NCBI GenBank assembly: GCA_947177175.1
Contig: CAMWTK010000001.1
Coordinates: 36,187-100,186, forward strand
DNA: 64,000 bases
DNA from: an uncultured Treponema sp.
Lineage (GTDB): Bacteria > Spirochaetota > Spirochaetia > Treponematales > Treponemataceae
Reading direction: 5' to 3'
Below the pieces are notes generated by a model that saw only the letters and a list, made by a program, of their open reading frames with translations, ran no database searches and was not told the DNA's origin. Both the position numbers and the translations under genes were made by a program. This document shows, piece after piece, positions 26,220-36,114 of this stretch; the first letter of the stretch is position 1; each line of letters starts with the position of its first letter.

Positions 26220-27436
26220 TATTTTTCTCCTGCAAACATATCGTCAATATGAACCCGATCGATTTTGAAGTCATGCAACCGCGTCAGAAAATACACGGCC
26301 GACGCGCGCGCGATATTGCGTGGCACTTTCTGCCCGTCCGTGATATAGGCGATTGCCTTGTGCCGCTCGGCAAGCACGCTGAGCACGTTGCCGAACGAGG
26401 CGGTCTCGTCGCATTTGGTCACGATGACCGAGGCGATGTTGAACGGCTCGTAATGCTGTATGATAGAAACCAAGTCGCGCGGCTTGGTGGATGCCGCCAC
26501 CGTCAGGTAGACATCGGGATTCAGCCCCGGCACGTCAAGGAGCGCGCACATCTTGGCAATGTTCTCATGGTCATTCGGGCTGTAGCCGCTCGTGTCGATT
26601 ATGAGCGCGTCCAGCGAATCTTTGTGCCCGTCAAAAATCTGCCTGAGGTCTTCCGCCGACTCCGCCTTGTCCACGGAGACATTCATAATCTCGCCGTAGC
26701 GGCGGAGCTGCTCTTCCGCGCCGACACGGGTGCGGTCAACCGTAATCATGCGCACGCGCATCGGCGGCTTCCCGCTGTTCTTCGCGTCAAGGATGATATT
26801 CGCCGCAATCTTTGCCACCGTCGTCGTCTTTCCCACGCCCGTCGGTCCGACCAGCACGATGACGTGCGGGCACTTGCGGTAAGGCTTTGGCGCAATGGCG
26901 ATGGTCTGTCCGATCCAGTCCACCACGCTCTGCTCGACTTTCCCGAAATCGTCCAGCTCGTCTAAAGAAAAATGCTCGCGGATACGGGTGGAAATGCCGT
27001 TGATGTACGAAAGCGTGAATTCATTCTCGGCGAGCATCTCCTCAATTTTTTGGATGGCAGGATGCTTGTCGCTTGCCTGCGCCGCCGACGCGGACACCAT
27101 ATCGTCAATCTTTGAGCCGATGCTGGTCTTCAGCTCCTTTATCTGGTTGAGCATGGCAAACTGAAGCGCGGCGAGGTCGGTGGGGTTGACGCTATCCGCC
27201 TTGGGCGGCTCGGCTGCCGGACGCGGCGGGGCTGCAACGGTGCGCGGCTCGTTCACGAAATACTCCGCCCGGATCCACTGTTTCTGCCCGAACCCAAAAA
27301 ATCCGCCCTTGAGCACGACGTGGTGGTCGCCCAACGTATAATTGTCGCCGTACAGCTGATTCAAGGCTTCCCGGCATTCCTTGAGCGTCGGTTTTTCAAT
27401 GAAGTGAGCCGTCGGTTCAATCTTTTCAATCGACAT
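26219..27436 (-). CDS. flhF: Flagellar biosynthesis GTPase FlhF
   Basis: A 405-residue SRP-family GTPase that positions flagella. The basic N-terminal region is followed by the NG domain with the P-loop GPTGVGKT at residues 197-204, and D-T-S-G-Y and T-K-C-D motifs for magnesium and guanine. The start at 27436 has GGGAG upstream and overlaps the flhA end by 11 nt; upstream in-frame ATGs inside flhA are rejected. Partner of the next gene, fleN. Confidence 0.92.
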   Translation of the reverse strand: MSIEKIEPTAHFIEKPTLKECREALNQLYGDNYTLGDHHVVLKGGFFGFGQKQWIRAEYFVNEPRTVAAPPRPAAEPPKADSVNPTDLAALQFAMLNQIKELKTSIGSKIDDMVSASAAQASDKHPAIQKIEEMLAENEFTLSYINGISTRIREHFSLDELDDFGKVEQSVVDWIGQTIAIAPKPYRKCPHVIVLVGPTGVGKTTTVAKIAANIILDAKNSGKPPMRVRMITVDRTRVGAEEQLRRYGEIMNVSVDKAESAEDLRQIFDGHKDSLDALIIDTSGYSPNDHENIAKMCALLDVPGLNPDVYLTVAASTKPRDLVSIIQHYEPFNIASVIVTKCDETASFGNVLSVLAERHKAIAYITDGQKVPRNIARASAVYFLTRLHDFKIDRVHIDDMFAGEK

Positions 27437-29531
27437 GAATTTCTCCCAAAATTTCCAGCTGGACGGCATGTCCCGCCGCCATGACTTCATTTATAGAAAG
27501 AACGACCGTCCCCGGCATCTCGCGGTCAATCGAATGATGCACGAGCGCGCGCACCTCGCCCGCGCACAGGATAATCGGCATCATATTGCGCTCACGGACG
27601 GCGGCTATCGACGCGCTCACGGCGCTAATCCACTTGCGCCCGTCCACCGGGTCAAAGGCGACAAAAGGCTGCCCGCCGTCGTTCGGAATGACCTGATGCT
27701 GCAAAATCTTTTCCGACGAGGACTGGTCAAGCTGCAGAACGCTCAGTTTGCGCTCCTGATCGACGTATTGCAGGCAGATTTGCAGCCCCAACGCCTCGCG
27801 CACCTTTTCGATAAGGAACCAAGTGTTGTGCTGCATCGCGCCGTAATTGGCGAGCGTCTCCAGAATCGCCACGATGTTGCGGACAGAAACCTGCTCGCGC
27901 AGCAGACCTTGCAGGACTTTCTCGATCTCGCCGTACGTATAATGGTAGGTGTCCATGACTTCCTTGACGACGACTTCGTTGGTCTTTCTGATCTCGTCGA
28001 TAATCTTGGCGACTTCCTGCCGGCTCAGAATGTCCGCCGCGTGCGAGCGGATAATCTCAGTCAGGTGCGTGGCGATAATCGTGGGCGGATCGACCACCGC
28101 ATACCCCGCGTTCTCCGCCTGCTGGCGCATGTCCTCGCCCACCCACAGCGCGGGAACGCCGAATGCCGGATCGACGGTCGCCTCGCCCTTGATTTCCTCC
28201 ACCACCGATCCCGTGTCAAGGCACATATAGCAGCCCATCTTGATTTTGCTCCGCCCGACTTCTATGCCGCGGATTTTAAAGCTGTACTCGCTCGGATCAA
28301 GCGTCATGTTGTCGATGATGCGGATGCTCGGCACGACCAGCCCCAGGTCGAGCGCGGCCTCACGGCGGATGCGAGTGACGCGCTCAAGCAACTCCGCACC
28401 TTTGTCTTTGTCAACGAGCGGAATGAGCGCATAACCGATCTCAAGCGAAAGCGGATCGAGCGGCACGACCGGGCTGACATCGGCGGGGCTTGATCCCGTC
28501 TGCGCCTTCGCGGCGACCTCCGCCTCCGTCTGCTTGCGCTCCGTCTCACGCGCGCCGCGCACCAGACGGTAGCCAAAGAACGCAAGCCCCGCGCCAATCG
28601 GAATGAGCAGATACCAGGGAAAGCCCGGCACCAAGCTCATCAGACCGATAACGACGCCGGAGATGACGTACACCCAGCCGCTCTGCGAGAATTCCTTCTT
28701 GACCTGGCTGCCCATCGTCTCGCTGGTGTTTGACCCGGCGACGAGCAGGCCCGTCGCCACCGACACGAGCAGCGACGGCAGCTGGCTGAGCAGGCCGTCA
28801 CCGATCGTCAGGCGCGTATACGTGTTCGCCGCAGTGCCGAAACTCATCGCGCCCTGCCCCGTCGTCCCGATGATGATGCCCGCAACGATGTCGATGACGG
28901 TGATAAAAATGCCCGCCTTGACGTTCCCGCTCACGAATTTCGCCGCGCCGTCCATGGCGGAATAGAAATCGCTCTCCTGCTGAATCTCGCGCTTTTTCTC
29001 GCGCGCCTGCTCGTCGGTAATCGCGCCGGACTGCAACTCGCTGTCCACGGCGAAATTCTTCTGCGGCATGGAATCCAGCGCGAAGCGCGCCGCGACCTCG
29101 GAGATACGCCCCGATCCCTTGGTGATGACGAACGCCTGCACGATAATCAGAATGATGAAAATAATCAGCCCGATGGCGAGCGACTCGCCCGCGACGACCG
29201 ACGAGAACGCCTTGAGCATCGTGCCGGGAAACCGCTCGTATCCGTAAATCTTGGCGGAACTCAGAATCAGCCGGGTGGACGACACGTTGAGCCCCAGACC
29301 GTATAACGTGAGGAACAGGATAATGCGCGGGAACGATGACAGGCTCGATGACTTGGGCGTGAACACGACGAGCAGCAGCGCCGCAAGCGAAAAAAAGATA
29401 TTGAGAATCATCAGCGTATCGACAATCCAGCCGGGAAGCGGCAGCAACAGCATGAAAACCACCACCACCACGGCGGCGCTCATCGCGAGATTCTGAAAAT
29501 CTTTAAAAAACCCCGAAAACCGGCCTGCCAA
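27426..29531 (-). CDS. flhA: Flagellar type III export apparatus protein FlhA
   Basis: A 701-residue export gate protein. About eight membrane helices lie in residues 15-330, with the conserved F-H-I-P-E-D region variant between helices (R-F-A-L-D-S-M-P-Q-K) and a cytoplasmic chaperone-docking domain after about 360. The only start that fits is a TTG at 29531, 18 nt after the flhB stop and behind a G-rich tract (GGGGGTGGGG) that can serve as ribosome-binding site. No in-frame ATG or GTG is better placed. Operon member between flhB and flhF. Confidence 0.93.
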   Translation of the reverse strand: MAGRFSGFFKDFQNLAMSAAVVVVVFMLLLPLPGWIVDTLMILNIFFSLAALLLVVFTPKSSSLSSFPRIILFLTLYGLGLNVSSTRLILSSAKIYGYERFPGTMLKAFSSVVAGESLAIGLIIFIILIIVQAFVITKGSGRISEVAARFALDSMPQKNFAVDSELQSGAITDEQAREKKREIQQESDFYSAMDGAAKFVSGNVKAGIFITVIDIVAGIIIGTTGQGAMSFGTAANTYTRLTIGDGLLSQLPSLLVSVATGLLVAGSNTSETMGSQVKKEFSQSGWVYVISGVVIGLMSLVPGFPWYLLIPIGAGLAFFGYRLVRGARETERKQTEAEVAAKAQTGSSPADVSPVVPLDPLSLEIGYALIPLVDKDKGAELLERVTRIRREAALDLGLVVPSIRIIDNMTLDPSEYSFKIRGIEVGRSKIKMGCYMCLDTGSVVEEIKGEATVDPAFGVPALWVGEDMRQQAENAGYAVVDPPTIIATHLTEIIRSHAADILSRQEVAKIIDEIRKTNEVVVKEVMDTYHYTYGEIEKVLQGLLREQVSVRNIVAILETLANYGAMQHNTWFLIEKVREALGLQICLQYVDQERKLSVLQLDQSSSEKILQHQVIPNDGGQPFVAFDPVDGRKWISAVSASIAAVRERNMMPIILCAGEVRALVHHSIDREMPGTVVLSINEVMAAGHAVQLEILGEIHVD

Positions 29532-29549
29532 TCCCCACCCCCATCAGGC

Positions 29550-30647
29550 TCATTTTTTCTTGCTGAGATAATCAATCTGAGTATATATAGTTGCTATCGC
29601 TTTTATATACGCCTCGGGTATTATATCACCAATTTCTGCGTTTGTATAGAGCGCGCGCGCCAAAGAACGGTTTTCCACGACCGGAACGTCGTTCTCATAC
29701 GCAATCGAGCGCATACGGAACGCAACCTCGTCCGAGCCTTTCGCCGTCACCACCGGCGCGTCCGCCTTTGCCGCGTCGTACTGGAGCGCGACGGCAAAAT
29801 GGGTCGGGTTCGTGATAACCACGTCGCTCTCCGCCACGGCGCGCGGCATGTTCTGCTGCAACAGCTGCTGCTGCATCTGCTTCAGGCGCGACTTGACCTC
29901 GGGGTCGCCCTCCATCTCCTTGTATTCCTGCTTGACTTCCTGCTTGGTCATCTTCATGCTTTCGATGAACTGCCGCCGCTGCACCAGGTAGTCGGGGACG
30001 GAAATGACCAGAAACAGGACGGCACAGGCGACCAGAATTTGCGCCGCAATGCCCGCAATCTGCCCCACCGCAGGACGAACGCTCCCCGCGCGCAGCAGCC
30101 CCAGCACGCGGGCAAGGTTCGCCCGGATAATCACGTAAGCGATCACGGCGATCAGCACGATTTTCACGAGCGACTTGACCACGTTAAAGCCGCCTTCAAA
30201 CGAAAAGACGGTCTTCTTGAGGTACTGCCCGAGCCGCGGCACTATCTTGGTAAAATCCGGCGTAATCGGCTTGACGGAAAAAATAAAGCCGCGGTTCTGC
30301 ACGAGGTTCGCCGCCACCGCCGCGACAACGCCGACAAGCGCGAGCGGGATTATCATGCGCAGCAAATAGCGGTAACAGACGGCAAGGTACGACGGCCGGA
30401 GCACGTCTTTTTCCGCCACGCGCGTAAAAAAGAAGCGCAGCAGCTCCTCGCACCACCGCAGTATCGCCGGCGCAAGCGCAATCAGCGCGATGACCGTCAC
30501 CAGCATGACCAGCGCGGCGGCAATCTCGGGGCTTTTGGCGACCCGCCCTTCCTCGCGCGCCTTGCGGAGCTTGAACTCGCTCGGCTCTTCGGTACGCCCT
30601 TCGTCCTCCGCGGCAAACCATTGCAGGTCAATCTGGTCGGCAGTCAC
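29550..30647 (-). CDS. flhB: Flagellar type III export protein FlhB
   Basis: A 365-residue substrate-specificity switch. It has four membrane helices and a C-terminal cytoplasmic domain with the self-cleavage motif N280-P-T-H, cut between N and P in the family. The N-terminal K-L-R-K-A-R-E-E-G-R-V-A-K-S-P-E segment is diagnostic. The ATG overlaps the fliR stop by 4 nt. Confidence 0.94.
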   Translation of the reverse strand: MTADQIDLQWFAAEDEGRTEEPSEFKLRKAREEGRVAKSPEIAAALVMLVTVIALIALAPAILRWCEELLRFFFTRVAEKDVLRPSYLAVCYRYLLRMIIPLALVGVVAAVAANLVQNRGFIFSVKPITPDFTKIVPRLGQYLKKTVFSFEGGFNVVKSLVKIVLIAVIAYVIIRANLARVLGLLRAGSVRPAVGQIAGIAAQILVACAVLFLVISVPDYLVQRRQFIESMKMTKQEVKQEYKEMEGDPEVKSRLKQMQQQLLQQNMPRAVAESDVVITNPTHFAVALQYDAAKADAPVVTAKGSDEVAFRMRSIAYENDVPVVENRSLARALYTNAEIGDIIPEAYIKAIATIYTQIDYLSKKK

Positions 30648-31453
30648 GTACCCCTCCCCGCCGAAGCGACGGCAACGAACAGCCGCTCAAGCTGCATGAA
30701 CGCGCTCTCAAACGAATGCAGGAAAAATTCGCAGATGTTCGGCAGCAACGCCATAATAATGAAGAACGCCACCAGAATCATCGTGGGGAATCCTTCGCTC
30801 ATCATGTTCATCATCGGGGAGGCTTTCGAGAGCATCCCCATCGCCACGTTTATGAGGAGCAGCGTCCCCATAATCGGCAGGGCGATGACAAACGCGTCCA
30901 CGAACAGCTTGGAAAGCCCGCCGAGCAGGAACGCCGCGATCCGCCCGTCCCCCGCCACGACCGAGAACGCGGAAACCGAAGCGAACGACGATGCCAGTGC
31001 CTGCGAGAAAACGCGCTGCGCCCAGTGGTTCTGCAAGAACATGAGCATCGCAATCAGGTTGAAGAACTGCCCCATCAGCGGATTCTCCACCTGGCTCAGC
31101 GCGTCGTACACTTCGGACGCGGAAAAGCCCATCTGAAAGGCAAAAAACTGCCCCGCCGTGCTGAACGCCGCAAAGATAATCGTCACGTAAAAGCCCGTGA
31201 TGATGCCCAGCAGCACCTCCCCGGCAAGCAGCAACACGAAATGCAGCGAGAACGCTCCGTCGGTAAGGTACGGCGCATAGGACGAGAAATCGACGTGCGG
31301 AATCATCAGGTACGCAAGATACCCCGCGAACGCCACCTTCGCGATACGCGGTACCGTGCGCAACGAGAACAGCGGGAGCGTCATCACCAGGGCGAAGCAC
31401 CGTCCTGCGATCAGCAGGTACACGGGGGCGTTCGCGACAATCGCGTCAAGCAT
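30644..31453 (-). CDS. fliR: Flagellar export protein FliR
   Basis: A 269-residue, six-helix membrane protein of the flagellar export gate (FliP5Q4R1). The N-terminal L-L-I-A-G-R-C-F-A-L-V-M-T-L-P-L-F and the Q-M-G-F-S-A segment fit the family. It lies 3 nt after fliQ and overlaps flhB by 4 nt, the usual order. Confidence 0.93.
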   Translation of the reverse strand: MLDAIVANAPVYLLIAGRCFALVMTLPLFSLRTVPRIAKVAFAGYLAYLMIPHVDFSSYAPYLTDGAFSLHFVLLLAGEVLLGIITGFYVTIIFAAFSTAGQFFAFQMGFSASEVYDALSQVENPLMGQFFNLIAMLMFLQNHWAQRVFSQALASSFASVSAFSVVAGDGRIAAFLLGGLSKLFVDAFVIALPIMGTLLLINVAMGMLSKASPMMNMMSEGFPTMILVAFFIIMALLPNICEFFLHSFESAFMQLERLFVAVASAGRGT

Positions 31454-31456
31454 CGG

Positions 31457-31753
31457 CTATTTCGCCAGATTAGGAATCATCGCGAACAGCGAAACGGTAT
31501 AGCCGCGCATCGTCGCGAGCATCCATCCGCCCAGCAGGGCAATCACGCCAAGGATGACGAGCATTTTCGGCAGGAACGTCAGCGTCTGCTCCTGAATGGA
31601 AGTCGTCGCCTGAAAAATCGCCACGATCAGCCCGACAACCAATGCCGCGCCAAGGACCGGCGCGCACAGGATGAACACGTGCATGACCGCCTTGCGCATC
31701 AGCTCAAGGATCTGCCCGATTGTCGAAAGATTGTTGATAACCGCACTGTCCAT
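31457..31753 (-). CDS. fliQ: Flagellar export protein FliQ
   Basis: A 98-residue protein with two membrane helices and the family motif G-L-I-V-A-I-F-Q-A-T-T-S-I-Q-E-Q-T-L-T-F between them. It forms the export gate with FliP and FliR. A GGAGG site precedes the ATG. It lies 19 nt after fliP. Confidence 0.94.
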   Translation of the reverse strand: MDSAVINNLSTIGQILELMRKAVMHVFILCAPVLGAALVVGLIVAIFQATTSIQEQTLTFLPKMLVILGVIALLGGWMLATMRGYTVSLFAMIPNLAK

Positions 31754-31772
31754 GCAGCCCTCCTTTCATCCG

Positions 31773-32645
31773 TCACAGCGTGACGGACATGAACAACTGC
31801 TGCGTCAGCAGATGCCAGCCGTCCACCAGGACGAACAAAATCAGTTTGAACGGCATGGAAATCTGCACCGGCGGCAGCATCATCATGCCCATGCTCATCA
31901 GCACGCTCGCCACCACCATATCGATGACGATAAACGGAATGTACAGGATAATGCCGATCTTGAACGCCACCGTCAGCTCGTGCAGGATATACGCCGGAAT
32001 GAGGATATACGTCGGCATCTCGGAGAAATCGTTCGGGCGCGGGAGGTCGGTCAGCCGGTAGAAATAGCCGATCGTCTGCATCGCCTTTTCGCTGTCGCCC
32101 GCGGCAATCTGCTTGTACATGAACAGCCGCATCGGCGTCTCCGCCTGCGTGTATGCCTCCTGTATCGAAATCTGCCCGTCAGCGAGCGGGCGGTACGCCT
32201 TCGTGTATATCTCGCTGAACACCGGCCACATGATGAACACCGTCATAAAAAAGGCGATCCCGTTCAGCACGGCAGTCGGCGGCACCTGCTGCAACGAAAG
32301 CGCGCGCTTGATAAAATCGAGCACGATCGAAAAGCGCAGGAAGCACGTCGTCAAGATAATGATGCTCGGCGCGAGCGTGAGCACCGTCAGCAGCAACAGC
32401 AACTGCAATGAGAACGCAATCTGGTTTCCCGTCTGCGGCTGCGTCACGCTGATATTCACGTTCGGTATAACCGGCGCGGCCACGCGGTCATTCATTTCAG
32501 TCGTCCCGCGCGCCGTGCCCGCCGGAAAGCCCTCGTTCTGCCGCGACTGCGAAGCCGCCGGGAACACGCACAGCGCGACTAACAGCGCGACGACAATAAT
32601 TTTCGGAAACCGCACGACGAAAAAACGGTTGAGCGCGCCGGTCAT
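31773..32645 (-). CDS. fliP: Flagellar export protein FliP
   Basis: A 290-residue export gate protein. A cleavable signal-like N-terminus (V-V-A-L-L-V-A-L-C-V-F-P-A-A-S) is followed by a short periplasmic stretch and then four helices. The motifs R-F-S-I-V-L-D-F-I-K-R-A-L and F-K-I-G-I-I-L-Y-I-P-F-I-V-I-D-M-V are typical. It overlaps the fliO stop by ATGA. Confidence 0.94.
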   Translation of the reverse strand: MTGALNRFFVVRFPKIIVVALLVALCVFPAASQSRQNEGFPAGTARGTTEMNDRVAAPVIPNVNISVTQPQTGNQIAFSLQLLLLLTVLTLAPSIIILTTCFLRFSIVLDFIKRALSLQQVPPTAVLNGIAFFMTVFIMWPVFSEIYTKAYRPLADGQISIQEAYTQAETPMRLFMYKQIAAGDSEKAMQTIGYFYRLTDLPRPNDFSEMPTYILIPAYILHELTVAFKIGIILYIPFIVIDMVVASVLMSMGMMMLPPVQISMPFKLILFVLVDGWHLLTQQLFMSVTL

Positions 32646-33298
32646 TCGTCCGCCCCGCTGTCTTCAGCCGCACGGTTAAGCCGCTCACGCTGCCGCCGCA
32701 ATGCCTCCGTCGCAGACTGCGCGCTCCCCGAAAAAACGCCTTCCGCGCGCGCGCCGGGCTTGCGCCCCATGAAAATATGCAGAATATCCTCGAACGACCG
32801 GGGACGCGGCGCGTTTTCCTGCTGGTCGGCGTACAAATTCATCGAATCGACCAGCTCCGCGTCAGTGACCTCGCCAATCAGGTTGACGGCATTGTCGCTC
32901 ACGCCAATCAAATACGCATGGTTGAACAGCGTCACGACCTGCACGGACTTTCCGGGGGCAAGCGGAATCTGCGACACGCGGCGCAGAAACGGATCGTCGC
33001 CCGTCCGCGGACGCAGCCCGCGTTTCATCAGAAAAACGACCCCGTAAATCAGCGCGGCAACGACCGCAAGCGCGACAATCATCCGTACCAACAGCCCGAA
33101 CGAGGACGGGCTGTCCGACGGCGCGTCCGCCTGACGTTCCGCCGTCCTGTCCCAGTCAAAACGGATGGCATTTTCCGGCGTAGAAGGCGAGATGTCCCCG
33201 GCAGACACCGGGGGCACGTCTGTTTGCTGAGAAAAAAGCGGCGCGCACAGCGCGAAAATCAGTACCGGCCACACGATGCGCACAGAGATATGTTTCAT
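32642..33298 (-). CDS. fliO: Flagellar biosynthesis protein FliO (FliZ in treponemes)
   Basis: 218 residues: a signal peptide, a variable periplasmic stretch, one membrane helix (about 75-98) ending in K-R-G-L-R-P, then a small beta domain (S-V-Q-V-V-T-L-F-N-H-A-Y-L-I-G-V-S) as in the FliO family. It helps assemble FliP in the inner membrane. The start at 33298 follows a GGTGGGG site; a further upstream in-frame start at 33328 lacks one. Confidence 0.85.
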   Translation of the reverse strand: MKHISVRIVWPVLIFALCAPLFSQQTDVPPVSAGDISPSTPENAIRFDWDRTAERQADAPSDSPSSFGLLVRMIVALAVVAALIYGVVFLMKRGLRPRTGDDPFLRRVSQIPLAPGKSVQVVTLFNHAYLIGVSDNAVNLIGEVTDAELVDSMNLYADQQENAPRPRSFEDILHIFMGRKPGARAEGVFSGSAQSATEALRRQRERLNRAAEDSGADE

Positions 33299-33341
33299 TG
33301 CCCCACCCAAGACGTTCCGTGCGCTCACACGGAACGCATCA

Positions 33342-34463
33342 TCATTGTATATTTCCGACGCGATCCATCGGTGCCAGGATTTCGGTCACGCGGACACCGA
33401 AGTTCTCGTCGATAACGACCACCTCGCCTTTCGCGATTGCCTTATGGTTGACGAGGATGTCAACCGGCTCACCGGCAAGCTTATCCAGCTCGATAATCGT
33501 GCCTTCTCCCATTCCCAGGATTTCCTTTATCTGCTTTTTGGTACGTCCCAGCTCCACGGTCATCTCCATGTTTACGTCCATGATAAGACCGATATTGCCC
33601 TGCTCCTGCGCAGTCGGACCGCCCGCCAGCTGCGGGAACTGCAAATTCTGCACGTTCGGCGTATTCATCCCGCCGCCCATCATCGGCTGCTGCATTCCCA
33701 TACCCATACCACCTGCCATCGGCTGCTGCATCATGCCGCCTCCCTGCTGCGGAGCGGCGCCGCCCATAAGGCTGCCCAAATCGCTCGCGGAAAGCGTACC
33801 CATCGTATCTCCCGCCGTCTGTTTCGCGCCGCCGCCGAGCGACGTGACCATGCCGTGCGCCACCTCGTCAGAGACAGCCTCCCACAGCGTGTATGACTGC
33901 CCGTCAAGCGTGACGGGATAGCTGAACAGGCAGAACGTTCCCTGCGGAATGCGCACCATCGCCTTGGGCACGTGCACCGCCTCGGCAGGATTGCTCGCAA
34001 GCCCGGGCAGTTTTCCGTCCTTGCTCAGATCCGTTATCTCGGAGCCGGTATGCTGCGACACCACTTCCGAAATGACCGAAAGCGCCATATCGTCCAGCTC
34101 GGCGTTCTCCTCGCCGTTGATAAGGCTCGTCAGTTTCTGCCCGAATTCCGGGGAAAGCATGAACAAATGGTCGCCCTTGAGCGCGGTATTGAAGTCGGCC
34201 GTAATCGCAATGACCATTTCGGGCAGCTTCGCAAGCAGCTCGTCGCGCCCCTGCGCCTCCACCGTCGGCTTTCCCGCCGCAAACGACGCACCGGTCATCG
34301 TGTTCAAATTGTTGACGAGTTTATCTTTTAATCCGTCGGCAAACTTCTCCAGCGTCGCGACATCAAACGATACGGAACTGGCAGGAGCAGCGGAAAGCCC
34401 ACCCATGTCTACGCCAGAAAGCAGTGCGTCAATTTCGCTTTGTGATATTGTTCCATCACTCAT
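33342..34463 (-). CDS. fliY: Flagellar motor switch protein FliY (CheC-like plus FliN domain)
   Basis: A 373-residue switch protein in three parts. The N-terminal CheY-binding peptide S-Q-S-E-I-D-A-L-L-S-G is followed by a CheC-like central domain (about 30-220). After that comes an unusual linker of about 50 residues rich in Met, Gly and Gln (M-Q-Q-P-M repeats), and then a C-terminal FliN domain of about 80 residues (M-E-L-G-R-T-K-K-Q-I-K-E-I-L). It forms the C-ring with FliM and FliG and sets rotation direction. AAGGAG within the end of fliM precedes the ATG; the genes overlap by 8 nt. Confidence 0.92.
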   Translation of the reverse strand: MSDGTISQSEIDALLSGVDMGGLSAAPASSVSFDVATLEKFADGLKDKLVNNLNTMTGASFAAGKPTVEAQGRDELLAKLPEMVIAITADFNTALKGDHLFMLSPEFGQKLTSLINGEENAELDDMALSVISEVVSQHTGSEITDLSKDGKLPGLASNPAEAVHVPKAMVRIPQGTFCLFSYPVTLDGQSYTLWEAVSDEVAHGMVTSLGGGAKQTAGDTMGTLSASDLGSLMGGAAPQQGGGMMQQPMAGGMGMGMQQPMMGGGMNTPNVQNLQFPQLAGGPTAQEQGNIGLIMDVNMEMTVELGRTKKQIKEILGMGEGTIIELDKLAGEPVDILVNHKAIAKGEVVVIDENFGVRVTEILAPMDRVGNIQ

Positions 34464-35490
34464 AAGAGTCTTCTCCTTCAACGGATAATTCTTCAAAATC
34501 GTCAGATTCCGCTTCTTCTATTTTTCCGATGACCTGCACGGCCATTTTCTTGCCAACGACACCCGGCTGACAATAGAATTTCTTCTCGTTCCCCACGCTC
34601 AGCGTCAGCGGGTCGCCCACGCGCGTATTGGAAAGCTGCACTACGTCGCCCACGCGCAGACCGAGCACGTCGCGGATGGGCAGGTTTATCGTGCCGATTT
34701 CGGCAACCACGTCCATGTCCACGTCGGAGAGCTTTTCCTTGAGGACGCCCAGGTACTGCGTGGTCGCGCTCCTGCGCACGGAGCTGAACCAGAACTGCGA
34801 CGAAAGCTTTGAGATAATCGGCTCGATGGTCAGGTACGGAATGCAGAAATTCATCATCCCCTCTTCCTCGCCGACCTTCGTCTCCAGCGTGACGAGGACG
34901 ACCATCTCCGTCGGCGGGACAATCTGCGCGAACTGGGGATTCGTCTCAATCTGCCCCAAACGCGGGCGCAAATCGATGACCGTCGTCCATGCCTCGCGCA
35001 TGTTCGCGAGGATGCGCACGATAATGCCCTCCATGACGGACTGCTCGATGTCGGTCAAGTCACGGCTGACTTTCGCGCCCTGCCCCGTGCCGCCGAACAG
35101 GCGGTCAATCATGCTGAACGTAATCGCCGGGTCAATCTCAAGAACCGCGTTGCCCTTGAGCGGGTCCATATTGATGACGGCAAGCGTCGTCGGGGTCGGG
35201 ATTGAACGGATGAATTCCTCGTACGTCAGCTGGTCAACCGACGCGACGTGCACGTGCACCAGCGAGCGCAACTGCGCGGACAAAGAAGTCGTGGTAAGAC
35301 GCGCGAACGTCTCGTGCATGATCGAAACAGTACGAATCTGTTCCTTTGAGAATTTGTCGGGACGCTTAAAGTCATAAATCTTTATCTTGCGCGTGTCGCT
35401 GACCGGCTTAAAATCATCAGTGTCGGTATCACCCGAACTGATAGCCTGTAGCAACTGGTCAATCTCGTCTTGTGACAGAACCTCGTTCAT
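34456..35490 (-). CDS. fliM: Flagellar motor switch protein FliM
   Basis: A 344-residue C-ring protein. The N-terminal peptide L-S-Q-D-E-I-D-Q-L-L binds phosphorylated CheY. The middle domain starts Y-D-F-K-R-P-D-K-F-S-K-E-Q, and the C-terminal FliN-like domain (L-P-I-R-D-V-L-G-L-R-V-G-D-V) follows. Length and motif order are standard. It lies 33 nt after fliL. Confidence 0.95.
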   Translation of the reverse strand: MNEVLSQDEIDQLLQAISSGDTDTDDFKPVSDTRKIKIYDFKRPDKFSKEQIRTVSIMHETFARLTTTSLSAQLRSLVHVHVASVDQLTYEEFIRSIPTPTTLAVINMDPLKGNAVLEIDPAITFSMIDRLFGGTGQGAKVSRDLTDIEQSVMEGIIVRILANMREAWTTVIDLRPRLGQIETNPQFAQIVPPTEMVVLVTLETKVGEEEGMMNFCIPYLTIEPIISKLSSQFWFSSVRRSATTQYLGVLKEKLSDVDMDVVAEIGTINLPIRDVLGLRVGDVVQLSNTRVGDPLTLSVGNEKKFYCQPGVVGKKMAVQVIGKIEEAESDDFEELSVEGEDSYE

Positions 35491-35523
35491 GCCGTCTTCC
35501 TTCCGCCGCCCGCCGACTGCCCG

Positions 35524-36069
35524 TTACTGGGCAATGACATCAAGCTGCATAAATCGCACGTCTTTAATCTTCGAGCTGCTGAGGATCTGGTCGTTAATCG
35601 CATTGCGGATCTCAATCTTCAGATTCTCCTCGTTCTGCGGCGCAAGCTCCTCGGCAGTCTTCTGCGTAAAATATCGGCGCAAAAAGTCCTTCAACTCAAT
35701 ACTTCTCTGCGTAATTTCAGTGGAAGTCGCCTTGTCCTCTTTCTTGTACCCCAAAACGACATCGACCACGACGGAAGCCGGAATGGCATCGCTCGTCTTG
35801 GTGCGGAGCGACCCGAGCGACGTGTACCAGTCGAGCAGCTCGCGCGTGGCGCTGTACTCTTCCGTCACCGGCACGGTCATCTGCTGTGAGCTGTTGCCGC
35901 CCATGATTTTCATCGTCACGATGACGACCGTAACGATAAGGATAACCGCACCCAGCCCGAGCGCGATAAATTTGAGCAGCGTGGTAAGAAAACCGCCACC
36001 GCCGCCGCCTTTTTTCGGAGCGGACGCGCCGTCGTCGTCGCCCATGTCCAAGTCATCATCATCTGCCAT
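35524..36069 (-). CDS. fliL: Flagellar basal body-associated protein FliL
   Basis: A 181-residue inner-membrane protein with a charged, glycine-rich cytoplasmic N-terminus, one membrane helix (about 35-58) and a periplasmic FliL domain ending in I-K-D-V-R-F-M-Q-L-D-V-I. It is associated with the stator around the motor. It stands between motB and fliM as in other spirochaetes. Confidence 0.9.
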   Translation of the reverse strand: MADDDDLDMGDDDGASAPKKGGGGGGFLTTLLKFIALGLGAVILIVTVVIVTMKIMGGNSSQQMTVPVTEEYSATRELLDWYTSLGSLRTKTSDAIPASVVVDVVLGYKKEDKATSTEITQRSIELKDFLRRYFTQKTAEELAPQNEENLKIEIRNAINDQILSSSKIKDVRFMQLDVIAQ

Positions 36070-36114
36070 ACTGTCCCCCTGTCTGCCGAACCACCCATTT
36101 TTAACATTCTATCA

